Below are positions 1-9,893 of a stretch of DNA of 64,000 nt, piece after piece (within the stretch, counting starts at the first letter, position 1; each line of letters starts with the position of its first letter). Source of the stretch: Geobacter sp. GTDB lineage: Bacteria > Desulfobacterota > Desulfuromonadia > Geobacterales > Pseudopelobacteraceae. A model generated the notes under the pieces. The model had not been told where the DNA came from. It saw only the letters and a program-made list of their open reading frames with translations, and did no database searches. Made by a program: the position numbers and the translations under genes. The stretch spans positions 124,001 to 188,000 of the forward strand of contig WKKS01000003.1 of NCBI GenBank assembly GCA_009684515.1, written 5' to 3'.

Positions 1-394
1 GCGTGCCGTCCAGCCAGGCATAACGCAGCCGTCCGGAGGTGACTGGAGTTATATCAAACAGTCGCGCCTTATTTGGCGCGGAATAAAGCTGCAACTCGCG
101 GGGATACAGTTCTTTCAGGCGTTTAAGGAGTTCATTGGCAAATGCATTGTCTTTGACATTTGATCCAGCCAGATTGCGTTCAGCTTCCTGCGTCAGTCTG
201 GCAACTTCCGCCTTGGAAAAAGGCTTCAGGCCTTTGATATCGGACTCCAAAAGGCCCATGCCGGCCAGTTTGTCGAGATAGTTATACGCTGGACTATCCA
301 GGGGAACATTGGCTGAGGAGAGCAGGGCGTGGGCGGATGGTGGAAGAGAAACAAGAAGCGAGAGAAAAGAGGCAATGATCAGGATAAAGCGCAT
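1..394 (-). CDS. Wzi-like capsule assembly / outer-membrane protein (N-terminal part only)
   Basis: Reading leftwards from the ATG at 394, 131 codons are open before the window ends, so the C-terminus is missing. The start has a typical signal peptide: Arg-Phe, then a hydrophobic stretch (about residues 3-18) and a Pro-Pro-Ser-Ala-His-Ala cleavage region (to about residue 23). After it comes the segment NVPLDSPAYNYLDKLAGMG, which I recognise as the N-terminal region of Wzi-type outer-membrane proteins of Geobacter relatives. Wzi is a beta-barrel lectin that anchors capsule polysaccharide at the cell surface. It is the last gene of the polysaccharide locus seen here and starts 46 bases after the WbaP-like gene. 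The family call rests on the N-terminus and the context only; another secreted beta-barrel protein is possible. Confidence 0.6.
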   Translation of the reverse strand, partial: MRFILIIASFLSLLVSLPPSAHALLSSANVPLDSPAYNYLDKLAGMGLLESDIKGLKPFSKAEVARLTQEAERNLAGSNVKDNAFANELLKRLKELYPRELQLYSAPNKARLFDITPVTSGRLRYAWLDGT

Positions 395-440
395 GTAATG
401 CTCCAAGGAATATTTAGAAGTTGCGACAGAACGCTTGTCC

Positions 441-1853
441 TCAGCAGGACCCCTCACGCACAAAAACCACTTTTACTGTCTTTATAAGAATTCTGATGTC
501 CAGCCAAATGTTCCATTTATCTATATATTCCAGATCCAGACGGACAATGGAGTCGAAATCCTGTATTTGATTGCGACCACTGATCTGCCATAAGCCGGTT
601 ATGCCTGGCTTGATGCTTATACGCCGCCGATGCCAGTTCTCATATTTTGAGACTTCGTCCGGAGTCGGTGGACGAGTGCCTACCAGGGACATGTCACCAC
701 ATAATACATTCCAAAACTGAGGCAATTCGTCCAGACTGGTTTTGCGGATGAAATGTCCGACCCTTGTAATCCTGGGGTCATTTTTGATTTTAAAAATGGC
801 ACCTTGCATTTCGTTCAAATGACTAAGATCTTTTTTTCTGTCTTCCGCATCAACGTACATTGAACGGTATTTCCAGCAGGTAAAAAGTCTGCCATGTTCG
901 CCAACACGTTCCTGGCCAAACATTAACGGTCCGGGAGAGTCAAGTTTGATTGCCAGAGCGATAAACGGGAACATAATGCAGTTGATAATCAAACCTATGA
1001 TTGAACCAAAAACATCAAGGCACCTTTTAAAGAACAATTGGGTGGCATCAAACATCATGCAGTGAAGGGTAAGTATCGGCATTTCTCCATGAAACATTGC
1101 CACTTCTCGTCGGGTACGATGTACCTCGTACACATCAAGAACCATTCTTACCGTTATGCCCATCTGCTCCATTTCAAAAACATAATCGTCAATGTTTTGA
1201 ATTTCGTTTCGATTCAGGCAAAAGATCACTTCATCAACTGGTTTGCTCTTACAGATAGCCACAAGATTATCTACGTTACCAAGTGGCGGCGATTCGTCGT
1301 TCGAGTCGATGTTAAATGGGTGTTGAGGTTGATATATTCCGGAAATACATAGACCCCACTGGGTGTGCTCGCGAATCAGTTGTATAAAAGCAGATCTTCT
1401 CTCTTTGCTGCCGATAATCAAGAGATTTCGTGTGTTATATCCACGGCGGCGCATGTAAGAGAGTATTCCCTTAAGCAAAAGTTTACCGATTGCCAACGTA
1501 ACAAAGGAAAGAAGAATAAAAAGCATGAACAGAATTCTTCGAAATCCGTGCGGTTGTATCAGGTATATCGCTGACGCGGTAATAATACCGCCAATCAAAT
1601 GAACTTTAATCAGTGAGATTATAATCTGGGGGATAGATAGTGTCCGTATAGAAGCATACAGATAGAATTGGGACATAAGAAAATGCCAGGTTGGGAGTAC
1701 TACCAGCATAATCCAGAGATGGTCAAGTAGAGGTCCAAGAGTTGGTACAGAAATATTACGTATTGCATGTGCCGCAGCAAAAGCGCCCATAATCAGGACG
1801 ATATCAATGATCTGGGTTATGCGGTTGAATAGTGCGGCCTGTTGTTTAAGCAT
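441..1853 (-). CDS. WbaP/WcaJ-type polyprenyl-phosphate sugar-1-phosphate transferase
   Basis: 470 residues. Initiates polysaccharide repeat-unit synthesis by moving a sugar-1-phosphate from a nucleotide sugar to undecaprenyl phosphate in the inner membrane. The N-terminal 130 residues hold four to five hydrophobic segments, followed by a Rossmann-like region (LLIIGSKERR, about 145). One further hydrophobic helix (about 280-303) leads into the bacterial sugar-transferase domain, with DSPGP at 305-309, a WKYRSM motif, KTSLDELPQF at 371-380 and VGTRP at 391-395. These are the conserved catalytic motifs of the family, and the length is typical for the large WbaP/WcaJ form. The sugar it transfers cannot be read from the sequence. 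It lies downstream of the two GDP-mannose dehydratase genes, after a 102-base gap without an obvious terminator, so it is probably in the same transcription unit. Confidence 0.93.
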   Translation of the reverse strand: MLKQQAALFNRITQIIDIVLIMGAFAAAHAIRNISVPTLGPLLDHLWIMLVVLPTWHFLMSQFYLYASIRTLSIPQIIISLIKVHLIGGIITASAIYLIQPHGFRRILFMLFILLSFVTLAIGKLLLKGILSYMRRRGYNTRNLLIIGSKERRSAFIQLIREHTQWGLCISGIYQPQHPFNIDSNDESPPLGNVDNLVAICKSKPVDEVIFCLNRNEIQNIDDYVFEMEQMGITVRMVLDVYEVHRTRREVAMFHGEMPILTLHCMMFDATQLFFKRCLDVFGSIIGLIINCIMFPFIALAIKLDSPGPLMFGQERVGEHGRLFTCWKYRSMYVDAEDRKKDLSHLNEMQGAIFKIKNDPRITRVGHFIRKTSLDELPQFWNVLCGDMSLVGTRPPTPDEVSKYENWHRRRISIKPGITGLWQISGRNQIQDFDSIVRLDLEYIDKWNIWLDIRILIKTVKVVFVREGSC

Positions 1854-1955
1854 GGTGGGAAATTAACATACATAGGCAGACTTGTCTAGAATACCTGTTG
1901 CTACCTCGCACATCTGACATACGGGCAAATTTGTCACATTATTTTGTCAACTGAT

Positions 1956-2921
1956 TTAAGGAATTTCAACACGTTCTGTGCCGATTATGATTTTAATTAC
2001 ATCGCGCATTTTTAGGCTAGCCCGCCACTGCAAATTCTTAAATGCCTTGGCTGGGTTTGCCCTGCTGACCATAATTTCGGAAGGTCGCAATAATGATGGG
2101 TCAGAGATTACGTGATCTCGCCAATTTAATCCAACTTCTCGAAAAACTTCTGAAACGAACTCTTCAAGCGTATTAGTCTCACCTGTGGCAATTACAAAAT
2201 CTTCTGGGTGACGTCGTTGTAGTATCAGCCACATCGCTTCAACATATTCTTCGGCATTCCCCCAATCGCGGGAAATAGAAATGTTGCCAAGATACAGCTT
2301 TTCAGTGCTACCTCTTGCAATCCGGCAGGCGGCCTTTATAATCTTCATCGTAACAAAACGCTCAGGTCTTAGTGGTGATTCATGATTGAAAAGAATACCA
2401 GTACAAGCAAACAAGTTATATGATTCTCTGTAGTTAGCAACCTCCCAGAAAGCGGTTGCTTTTGCAACAGCATAAGGGCTGCGAGGTCGAAAGGGAGTTT
2501 CTTCATTCGCTGCTTGTCCATCGGTGTTACCAAAACATTCACTTGAACCTGCGTTATATAACTTGATAGGGCTATCAGTAAAACGAATTGCTTCAAGTAA
2601 GTTAAGGGAGCCAACGCTTATACTCTCAAGAGTCTCAACTGGTTGTTCAAAGGAAAGCGCAACTGAACTTTGCCCCGCTAGATTGTATATTTCGTCAGGC
2701 TGGACTTTGTTGAGTACTTGTAGAACGCTCCTAAAATCATTAAGTGCCATTGAATGGAAAACAATCCGGTCCTTAAGCCCCAAAAGCTGAAGATTGTAAA
2801 AAGATGAAATCTGCGCATCTCGTGCAGTGCCATGAACTTCGTAACCTTTGTCTAGTAAAAACTTAGCAAGATAGGCTCCATCTTGACCGGATATGCCTGA
2901 GATGAGGGCGCGTTTAGCCAT
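1956..2921 (-). CDS. GDP-mannose 4,6-dehydratase-like SDR (second copy), possibly the 4-keto reductase
   Basis: 321 residues from the ATG at 2921, which has a GAGAGAAG ribosome binding site and overlaps the upstream gmd by 8 bases; a longer reading from 2957 is possible but less likely. It is an extended short-chain dehydrogenase with the nucleotide-binding motif GISGQDG (residues 9-15), the active-site S126-S-E128 and the YxxxK pair Y150/K154. Its C-terminal half ([35 protein letters not shown]) is close to Gmd, but the arginine-rich MIRRSSSF loop of Gmd is replaced by TARDAQ. It may be a second dehydratase or the reductase that turns GDP-4-keto-6-deoxymannose into GDP-rhamnose or a related sugar. 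Known GDP-rhamnose reductases also keep an S-S-E motif, so the active site alone does not decide. Confidence 0.75.
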   Translation of the reverse strand: MAKRALISGISGQDGAYLAKFLLDKGYEVHGTARDAQISSFYNLQLLGLKDRIVFHSMALNDFRSVLQVLNKVQPDEIYNLAGQSSVALSFEQPVETLESISVGSLNLLEAIRFTDSPIKLYNAGSSECFGNTDGQAANEETPFRPRSPYAVAKATAFWEVANYRESYNLFACTGILFNHESPLRPERFVTMKIIKAACRIARGSTEKLYLGNISISRDWGNAEEYVEAMWLILQRRHPEDFVIATGETNTLEEFVSEVFREVGLNWRDHVISDPSLLRPSEIMVSRANPAKAFKNLQWRASLKMRDVIKIIIGTERVEIP

Positions 2922-3963
2922 TTGCTCTTCTCTCTTTTTCAGAACGCTCCAGATCATAATCGGTCATCATATTAACCAACTGCTCGAAACTTGTTTTAAG
3001 CTCCCACCCCAGCTGTTTTTTTGCCTTAGTTGAGTCACCAAGTAACAGGTCAACTTCCGCTGGGCGGAAATACTTCGGGTCTATTTGGACGACAGCTTTT
3101 CCGTTTATTGTATTGATACCCTTTTCAGCTAGACCATCACCCTGCCATTCTAGCGGCATACCGAGTCGCTTAAAAACTTTTTCGGCAAAAGTGCGAACCA
3201 TAAATGTTTCTCCGGTTGCTATGACATAATCATCTGCTAGATCCTGTTGCAACATTAGCCACATAGCCTCAACATAGTCACCGGCAAACCCCCAATCACG
3301 TTTGGCGTCGATATTGCCAAGATAGAGGCATTCTTGCATACCCAGTTTGATGCGGCTCGCTGCACGAGTGATCTTACGGGTTACGAATGTTTCTCCACGG
3401 CGAGGTGACTCATGGTTAAAAAGAATGCCGTTGGATGCGTGAATCCCATAGCTTTCACGGTAATTCTTGGTAATGTAAAAAGCATATGCTTTGGCACAAG
3501 CGTAGGGTGAACGTGGATAAAAAGGAGTGTCTTCATTTTGTGGTATATTTGCTACCTTACCGTACAATTCGGATGATGAGGCCTGATAAAACCTCGTATT
3601 TATCCCAGTTTCACGAATTCCTTCTAAAATTCGTACTGTACCGAGTCCATCTACCTCGCCGGTATACTCTGGTATGTCAAAAGAAACTCGTACATGGCTT
3701 TGAGCGCCCAAATTGTAAATCTCATTCGGTCTAATATTACGTAGAAGCATGTTAATTGAGCTTGCATCATTCAGATCGCCATGGTGCAGGAACATGTGAA
3801 CATCTTTTTCATGAGGATCACGGTAGATGTGGTCTATGCGGCCAGTATTAAAGGACGAGGAACGACGTATCATGCCATGGACTTCGTAACCTTTTGATAT
3901 AAGAAGTTCAGCAAGGTAAGAACCGTCTTGTCCTGTGATGCCTGTAATGAGTGCTTTTTTCAT
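2914..3963 (-). CDS. gmd: GDP-mannose 4,6-dehydratase
   Basis: 349 residues, the usual length. Converts GDP-D-mannose to GDP-4-keto-6-deoxy-D-mannose in the cytoplasm, the shared precursor of GDP-fucose, GDP-rhamnose and GDP-perosamine. Visible family features are GITGQDG (8-14), [14 protein letters not shown] (30-43), the active-site S130-S-E132 in SSSELYG, YACAK (154-158), [27 protein letters not shown] and the C-terminal [16 protein letters not shown]. The ATG at 3963 follows AAAGGA at good spacing. The gene overlaps its paralogue downstream, so the two are probably translated together. Its product tells that the polymer very likely contains a 6-deoxyhexose derived from mannose. Confidence 0.96.
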   Translation of the reverse strand: MKKALITGITGQDGSYLAELLISKGYEVHGMIRRSSSFNTGRIDHIYRDPHEKDVHMFLHHGDLNDASSINMLLRNIRPNEIYNLGAQSHVRVSFDIPEYTGEVDGLGTVRILEGIRETGINTRFYQASSSELYGKVANIPQNEDTPFYPRSPYACAKAYAFYITKNYRESYGIHASNGILFNHESPRRGETFVTRKITRAASRIKLGMQECLYLGNIDAKRDWGFAGDYVEAMWLMLQQDLADDYVIATGETFMVRTFAEKVFKRLGMPLEWQGDGLAEKGINTINGKAVVQIDPKYFRPAEVDLLLGDSTKAKKQLGWELKTSFEQLVNMMTDYDLERSEKERRANG

Positions 3964-4016
3964 AATAGTCCTTTAATGTTGGTAATGCATAATGGCTGCC
4001 GGAATCGAAATCAAGA

Positions 4017-5255
4017 TTAACTTTGTTTATGTAAATTGTTTAACTCGCCAAGGTTTTTTAGAAAAGAAGATAAAACGGCTTCCTTTTCCCATGCAGAAGA
4101 ACAAAGCTTTCTTCCGATCTCACCGAGTAGATTTCTTTCTTCGGGATTTTTTGCAAGTCTAGTTACAGCTTCTGCAAACAAAGTTGCATTGCCAGGTGGA
4201 ACTAAAATGCCACATTGTTTAATTATCTTAGATAGTTCTTTGCCTTCCAGTGCACAACAAACTACTGGCCGACCAGTTGCCAACATACCTAAAAGTTTTG
4301 ACGGCATAACTGAGTCATCCATGTTGGCCTGTTGCGGCAGAATGTGGATGTCAGCTACGTTCAACAATTCATTTAAGCGTCTACCAGGTTGTAGTGGCAG
4401 CATCTTGATGTTATCCATCCCGACTGAAGACTCTTCGAGTTCGCGTCGAATTGAACCGTCCCCGCACAACACAAATAAAATACTGGGATCACAAGAGAGT
4501 ACTCGTGCCGCATCAATAACAAGTTCCAAACCCTGCTTTTTACCCATGTTTCCGGAGTAAAGTGCAACCACACAATTTTCATTAATACCGAGCTCTAGTC
4601 GCATCATGCTTGGTTTATCAAGTGGTTTCAAGATTGAAGTGTCTACCCAGTTTGGAAATAAGATCGATTGTGAATCAGACACTCCTTTAATTTTCAACGA
4701 TTCTATCATACGATTTGATATTGATGAGACTCTGTCAAATTTGCTTAACAGCCAACTTTCAAATGAAAGTAACATGTTGAGCGTACGCGATGGTTTAATT
4801 AATTCAACATTTACTGCAGCGTCTATTTCGAGATCTTGTACATGTAGCCACGCCGCACTACCACTCATACGTGCTGCTATAAGAGCTGGAAATGCACAGA
4901 AAAATGGAGGTTCTACCGTGATGATGCAGTCTGGTCGCCATAACAATGCTAGAAGTAGTGTAAGTGGTGCACTACTAAACGTGAATGAGAGTAGGTGTAA
5001 TATTCGGTTCTTACCACTTTGCAATTTAGGAATCCAGAGCGGACAGCGAAATACGTCCACTCCATTAACCGATTCCCGAAAGTAAAAGACTGTAGAGTAT
5101 TCTGAGGAAATCTTCCATGCTGGATAGTACGGTGGAGCAGTTACTACACTAATGTCGTGTCCTTGAGCAGCAAGCCACTCACATAGTTCACCGGAATATT
5201 TTCCAATACCGGTTAATTCCGGGTAATAATTGATTCCGTAAAGCAGTATTTTCAT
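4017..5255 (-). CDS. WcaI-like glycosyltransferase family 4 protein
   Basis: 412 residues. The start (KILLYGINYYPELTGIGKYSGELCEWLAAQGHD, first 35 residues) is the typical N-terminus of WcaI-type glycosyltransferases, with a Rossmann-type GT-B fold. The second domain carries the GT4 signs: LYSGNMGKKQGLE, the LPQQ segment, and a donor-binding region with DDSVMPSKLLGMLATGRPVVC. It would add one sugar to the lipid-linked repeat unit at the inner face of the inner membrane; donor and acceptor are unknown. The ATG overlaps the stop of the upstream methyltransferase gene (ATGA), showing translational coupling. Confidence 0.88.
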   Translation of the reverse strand: MKILLYGINYYPELTGIGKYSGELCEWLAAQGHDISVVTAPPYYPAWKISSEYSTVFYFRESVNGVDVFRCPLWIPKLQSGKNRILHLLSFTFSSAPLTLLLALLWRPDCIITVEPPFFCAFPALIAARMSGSAAWLHVQDLEIDAAVNVELIKPSRTLNMLLSFESWLLSKFDRVSSISNRMIESLKIKGVSDSQSILFPNWVDTSILKPLDKPSMMRLELGINENCVVALYSGNMGKKQGLELVIDAARVLSCDPSILFVLCGDGSIRRELEESSVGMDNIKMLPLQPGRRLNELLNVADIHILPQQANMDDSVMPSKLLGMLATGRPVVCCALEGKELSKIIKQCGILVPPGNATLFAEAVTRLAKNPEERNLLGEIGRKLCSSAWEKEAVLSSFLKNLGELNNLHKQS

Positions 5256-6187
5256 TTTATCCGAACTGCCTTAACTATAAGGCAGTCCCCTTTTTTAAAA
5301 ATATTAGCTAACCAATATAATGGGAAAAGTAACAAGCGCAAAGCAAACATCAGACCGCCAACCAAAAAAGGGTTTCGAAGCTGATGTGTTGGATGTGCCT
5401 GACGTGAAAATAATGCAGCTATTAATGAATGTGCAGTCCAGAGAGCTGGAGATTCATAATGCAATTGTATTGTTCTAAACTTTGCAATATCTAAAAGATG
5501 TAGCATCGTTTTCTCGGAAAAATGAATAATGTGGAATGGAACATGCCAATTTATCCAGAATCTTCTAAATAGGTAGCGTTGCCAACTTTCAACATTTGGG
5601 CAGCTAATCCAAATTGTACCTTTTGGGGTTAGCAGTTTGCTAACAGCTTTAAGCATGTTGGTGGGATTTGTAGCATGTTCTAAAACATTTGACAAAACAA
5701 CAACATCATATTGAACAACTGGAACGAAATCCTCAATTTTACCAACATGGACTTTAAAATTGAGTTTCCTTGCGGCCTCCGCAGCCAGCGGATTTAACTC
5801 AAGTCCTTCCGCATCAAAGCCGTTATTACGGTAGTAAACTAAATTTCTCCCCTCATTGCATCCAAGATCAAGCAGTCTACCTGAACCTTTTTGACTATGA
5901 AAGGAGATGTCGCTGTCAATACGAGTCCAGGCTTTACCAAAAATGGAAAAAAACGTAAACCGTAATATAGAATACCAATTGTTAATTATTTCGGTGAAAT
6001 TGTAATACCTTGTATAAAACTCAGTTAATGTAGTCTCATCCATATCAGACTGTAATTGATACAGACCACAATTATTGCATTGAACAATTTCATAGGAATC
6101 TGGTATTCCAAAACGCAAATCAGTTGCAGTTATTGCCACTTCTGGAAGTGGATATCTGCATAATCTACAGTTTTTTATGACATCCAT
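5252..6187 (-). CDS. SAM-dependent methyltransferase with N-terminal zinc-ribbon-like motif
   Basis: 311 residues from the ATG at 6187, chosen because GGAG lies five bases upstream; an ATG at 6205 has no such site. Two CxxC pairs (C7/C10 and C37/C40) suggest a small metal-binding N-terminus. The class I methyltransferase core follows, with motif I LLDLGCNEG at about 105-113, an acidic loop (GLELNPLAAEAARKL) and the VVLSNVLEH motif. Near the end are one or two hydrophobic stretches (LFALRLLLFPLYWLANIF) that may touch the membrane. Such proteins are frequent in surface polysaccharide loci and are thought to methylate a sugar or precursor; the substrate is not known here. Confidence 0.8.
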   Translation of the reverse strand: MDVIKNCRLCRYPLPEVAITATDLRFGIPDSYEIVQCNNCGLYQLQSDMDETTLTEFYTRYYNFTEIINNWYSILRFTFFSIFGKAWTRIDSDISFHSQKGSGRLLDLGCNEGRNLVYYRNNGFDAEGLELNPLAAEAARKLNFKVHVGKIEDFVPVVQYDVVVLSNVLEHATNPTNMLKAVSKLLTPKGTIWISCPNVESWQRYLFRRFWINWHVPFHIIHFSEKTMLHLLDIAKFRTIQLHYESPALWTAHSLIAALFSRQAHPTHQLRNPFLVGGLMFALRLLLFPLYWLANIFKKGDCLIVKAVRIK

Positions 6188-6335
6188 CTGTTCTCCATAA
6201 ATCAATTTATTGTTATCAAGTTTTAGGCCATAGTTTATTAAGGTAAAACTTAGAGTATTACAAAATTAATTATAGATATAATTGTTATCGAAGTTGGTAT
6301 GGAAGGTAAGTAAGCTTACTGTAGATGTATTATTA

Positions 6336-7532
6336 TTATTTGGAACTAAAGTGTAATACAAATTTGTCAAACATTGATTCAGCAAGCCGACTCCAGCTAT
6401 ATTGCTTAGCAATTTCAATTAATTCTGCCCTATTTACAGCACCTATTCCTTGATTTAATGCAGATTCAATATGTCTAATCCACTCTTCAGGCTCATCTGA
6501 TATCAAACATGGGAATGGAATGCTGTTTAGTTGGCAGGATAATGGAGTTGAAGCAAGAAATGGAATTCCAAGTGAAAGAGATTTGAGTAATTTTAGTTTT
6601 CCACCGTTTACATAACTAAATGGAAGAATAGAAAACAAAGATTGCTGATATAGGTCATGTAATTTATCATCACTAACATTTTCATGTAGCACCCAACTAT
6701 TCTTCTTACATAGTATACGTATATCGTTGGAAGGATTACTTCCAGCCACAATAACTCTTATACGATTACAAAACTTGTCTTTAATATATGGATAAAATCT
6801 TTTTTCAAAATGTTTCAATGCGTCATAATTAATCTTTGTAGTTAGAGATCCTGCAAAAATCAGTGCAAACGAATCACAATTGATATCAGTTGTACTTTTA
6901 AAACTTAGCAAAGGTTCTTCATCTGTTCCTACAGGAATAACAATGCTATTATGATTTGGCAATACTTTTCGATAACCAGAGTCATCTTCTTCAGAAACAT
7001 GAATAAATAGGTGGTTCTCGAGTTTATGTAAATTGTTTCTTAACCATTGTTCTGAAATCAATGCAGAGATCTTTTCTGGAATGTTGTTAGATTGGATACG
7101 GATGTTACGATACCACTTGATTTCATCATTTTGAGTTTCTATTACCAACTTATCAGGTAATTTAAGCCCCATTTGCGTAAACGGCCACGCTGTAGTAATC
7201 AAACTGAATACCAGTAAATCATATTGTCCATTAAACAAAATGTTACTAGCTTCTGAAATGTATTCAGGCGTCATATATTTTTCAAGAAGATAGTGTGAAT
7301 TTTTTATAATGCTCCTAAATGCGGCAACTTTCTTATTTCTATTCTGATTAGAAAAGCTAACTTCACTAATAAGTTTGCCACTATTGTACCTGCGAAGTAC
7401 ATTCATCCCCAAAATATCTACGCTGCCTACATGTTTACTAAACATTGACCATTTACGATCAATAAGCAAGTCTCCACCATTTCTCAGTGGATATGTGAGG
7501 TGTGGTGCAAGAATCAATGATCCACTCTGCAT
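6336..7532 (-). CDS. glycosyltransferase (GT-B fold, GT4-like)
   Basis: 398 residues. N-terminal LILAPHLTYPLRNGGDLLIDR (first 25 residues) has the glycine-rich loop of GT-B enzymes acting on polysaccharides. The C-terminal half contains ALIFAGSLTTKINYDAL, VIVAGSNPS and the donor-binding region SLFSILPFSYVNGGKLKLLKSLSLGIPFLAS, in the place where GT4 enzymes hold the ExxxxxxxE motif; here the first glutamate is replaced by Gly-Gly-Lys, as in some related families. Start ATG at 7532 with GGAG upstream. It begins two bases after the polymerase gene ends. Codon use is A+T-rich like the neighbouring genes. Confidence 0.8.
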   Translation of the reverse strand: MQSGSLILAPHLTYPLRNGGDLLIDRKWSMFSKHVGSVDILGMNVLRRYNSGKLISEVSFSNQNRNKKVAAFRSIIKNSHYLLEKYMTPEYISEASNILFNGQYDLLVFSLITTAWPFTQMGLKLPDKLVIETQNDEIKWYRNIRIQSNNIPEKISALISEQWLRNNLHKLENHLFIHVSEEDDSGYRKVLPNHNSIVIPVGTDEEPLLSFKSTTDINCDSFALIFAGSLTTKINYDALKHFEKRFYPYIKDKFCNRIRVIVAGSNPSNDIRILCKKNSWVLHENVSDDKLHDLYQQSLFSILPFSYVNGGKLKLLKSLSLGIPFLASTPLSCQLNSIPFPCLISDEPEEWIRHIESALNQGIGAVNRAELIEIAKQYSWSRLAESMFDKFVLHFSSK

Positions 7533-7534
7533 AG

Positions 7535-8767
7535 TTAAGAATCTCCGTTAATAGATTGTAGAAGCATCACATATACAAATGGCGCGTCAATAAAGGGTTG
7601 AGAAAATAGAGCGGTAAGAAAAAAAGGCATCATTAAAATTACATATTGTTTACGTTGTTTTTTATTATGTAACAAAAAAATAGACAAAATGACTAGAAAT
7701 AAGAAAAGAATTAGGCCAGGAATCCCAATAAGTCCGGTTGCCGATATGAAATTTACGCCTATTCTTGGATCATTAGAGTTAAAATACCCAATTCCTAGTG
7801 GGTTGTTAACTAATAACAAAAGTCCATTGTACGTTGCTTCAACCCGATCACTCACTGATGCCTGCGCTTTACCCAGTTTGTCAATTAATCCAAATATTGG
7901 CATATACAGGAATATAAATAAGAGTGAACTAATAACCATCAAGATAGCTAATATTTCTTTAAATATAACTTTGAGTTTTACCGCTGAACTAATATTGAAT
8001 AGTATACTAACGGTTGAAGTTAATCCAAAAATTACAATTCCAGCAGTAGAATATGATGCAAAGAGACCAAGTATAAGTACAGTCCTCAGGCAGAACTCCC
8101 TTTTGCCTGACCCTCGAATCGAGAAATACGCCCAAACTATAAAAGCTTGAAATATTCCCGCCTCGCGAAAAGGGCCTGGTGAACGGAAAAAAGGCATTCC
8201 CAGAATTTTGGTTATTCCGTATGCTGGTGTTAATGGAAAATATACTCCACCCCATTTATCACTGTAATCTACTGTACTGCTTGTCTTAATATCAAACAAA
8301 TGCATATGATCTAATGGAATAATGAATGACACTATAAGTGTCGTAAAGTACGAAAGAATAAAAAAAATAATCACAGTTCGTATAAAAACAAAAAACTTTA
8401 GATTGATATCTCTATCAGATAGGATAAGAGAATACACTAACATTACAGAGGTAAATGTAACTAAAGCACTAAATAAGTAGTGTGGCTTATTTGCTCCAAA
8501 ACAAATGGATTGTATAACTAGGTAAATCCAGATAAATATTGTGTATATTCCAATAGCCAAGTTTCTTATTGAAACCGTATTCAATAAAATAGTCTGATTA
8601 TTAATAAAAAAACAAACAAGTGCAACTAACATGAAAGCTATAGATAAGATAGTGAATGATTCACCTAGAGCCATCGGCCGCAATAAAAAAGCAGACATTA
8701 TGAGAAAAAATACAGAAAGCCAATAGATTATGCCCTTTGAGGCATTAGCATATAATATATTAGCCAA
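7535..8767 (-). CDS. O-antigen polymerase/ligase-like membrane protein (Wzy candidate)
   Basis: 410 residues, with ten or more hydrophobic helices spread over the whole length and one larger polar loop (about residues 155-215, SSTVDYSDKWGGVYFPLTPAYG... FFRSPGPFREAGIF). This is the layout of Wzy polymerases and O-antigen ligases, which join repeat units on the periplasmic side. The motif FREAGIFQAF and a later region with GIGYFNSNDPRIGVNFI resemble those loops. Wzy sequences are too divergent for a certain call, but there is a Wzx-like flippase and a Wzz-like protein in the same locus, so polymerase is the best reading. The start is a TTG at 8767 with GAGG upstream, and it overlaps the preceding glycosyltransferase by 8 bases. 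Confidence 0.75.
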   Translation of the reverse strand: MANILYANASKGIIYWLSVFFLIMSAFLLRPMALGESFTILSIAFMLVALVCFFINNQTILLNTVSIRNLAIGIYTIFIWIYLVIQSICFGANKPHYLFSALVTFTSVMLVYSLILSDRDINLKFFVFIRTVIIFFILSYFTTLIVSFIIPLDHMHLFDIKTSSTVDYSDKWGGVYFPLTPAYGITKILGMPFFRSPGPFREAGIFQAFIVWAYFSIRGSGKREFCLRTVLILGLFASYSTAGIVIFGLTSTVSILFNISSAVKLKVIFKEILAILMVISSLLFIFLYMPIFGLIDKLGKAQASVSDRVEATYNGLLLLVNNPLGIGYFNSNDPRIGVNFISATGLIGIPGLILFLFLVILSIFLLHNKKQRKQYVILMMPFFLTALFSQPFIDAPFVYVMLLQSINGDS

Positions 8768-9893
8768 TAGTATATGCCTCTATTACATGCTGGCAAAATC
8801 TTGCTTGAGAATGGCAGTCTTTAAATAAAACTGGATTTCTAAGTTCTAAATCACAAGTGGTAATGGCAGATGCTAGTTCATAAGCATCGCCTGCGTTGAA
8901 TACTTTCCCTAGTCGATATTCATCGATTGTTTCTTTTATTATTGGTGCTGTGCTTCCAATAACTGGAATACCAATAGATGCTGCATAGACTAGTGGCCCA
9001 CTTTGCCCAGTAAAACTTAATTTGTAAGGCACTAAAACACAGTCAGATGCGCAAAAGTAATCGATAACCTTTCTTTCCTCTATGAAAACCATTCTAAATA
9101 AAATTCTGTCGCTGACCCCAAGTTTCTCGGCTTGCATCATAAGAGTCGTTTGAGTAAAATCCTCTTCTTTTCCTGCAATAAGAAGTCGATAGGATATGTC
9201 GAGAAATCTTAAAGCATCTATGGCAGTATCTAATCCTTTGTCATAGCGAGCGCCTCCGAAGCATAGTAGTAACTTGTCGGATTCAGCAACTCCTAAATCT
9301 GCTCGCATAAGAGCCTTCTTTTTTAATATAGAATCTAAATCTAAACAGTCCTCATGCATTGGGTACGGAGCATAATGTAAATTGTTTTTTAAAGTGCCAA
9401 CAATAATATTGTTTGTTTCACGAGAATGGCTAATAACTTTACTATTGCGCAAAAGATGTCTGAACAGTATTGAGTTAATATGTGACTTTAGTGTTAAGTT
9501 ATTGGCTAATATCACCCCACACCAGTGTAAAGTAGATACAAGCCTAATATTATTAAAAAGAAGTCTGGATAAACAAATCCCGAACATGAAACGATCTAAC
9601 TGAAGAAAATGAATGATATCCGGTTTGAGCTTTGATATTTCTATTAGGGCGTCTTTGAAAGAAAATAATTTATTTATCTCGTTTAAAACTCCGCTAAAAC
9701 TTCTTTGCTTAATTGAAATGCACTCTATTCCACTATTCAACAATACAATAGATGATAGTTGATCGATTAAAGCTGATGTGCCTATAAATATTACTTCATA
9801 TCCAGCTGAATGAAGACCATTCAACAATGTTGAAGCGTATACTGCGTGGTGCCCATCATTTAAAAAATCTATTAAAACAACTCTCTCTTTCAT
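8760..9893 (-). CDS. glycosyltransferase family 4 protein
   Basis: 377 residues. The N-terminal domain starts with VVLIDFLNDGHHAVYASTLL, and the region KPDIIHFLQLDRF is typical of GT4 enzymes. The second domain has LLLCFGGARYDKGLDTAIDAL and YRLLIAGKEED, then the donor site CVLVPYKLSFTGQSGPLVYAASIGIPVIGS. It would extend the lipid-linked oligosaccharide in the cytoplasm. Its start codon ATG at 9893 directly abuts the stop of the secreted glycosidase gene upstream, and its end overlaps the polymerase gene, so these genes form one operon. Confidence 0.88.
   Translation of the reverse strand: MKERVVLIDFLNDGHHAVYASTLLNGLHSAGYEVIFIGTSALIDQLSSIVLLNSGIECISIKQRSFSGVLNEINKLFSFKDALIEISKLKPDIIHFLQLDRFMFGICLSRLLFNNIRLVSTLHWCGVILANNLTLKSHINSILFRHLLRNSKVISHSRETNNIIVGTLKNNLHYAPYPMHEDCLDLDSILKKKALMRADLGVAESDKLLLCFGGARYDKGLDTAIDALRFLDISYRLLIAGKEEDFTQTTLMMQAEKLGVSDRILFRMVFIEERKVIDYFCASDCVLVPYKLSFTGQSGPLVYAASIGIPVIGSTAPIIKETIDEYRLGKVFNAGDAYELASAITTCDLELRNPVLFKDCHSQARFCQHVIEAYTIG

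Noticed and set aside
1038..1574. Plus-strand open frames inside the WbaP-like gene
   Set aside because: Antisense shadows without ribosome binding sites or recognisable protein features; the minus-strand gene has all catalytic motifs.
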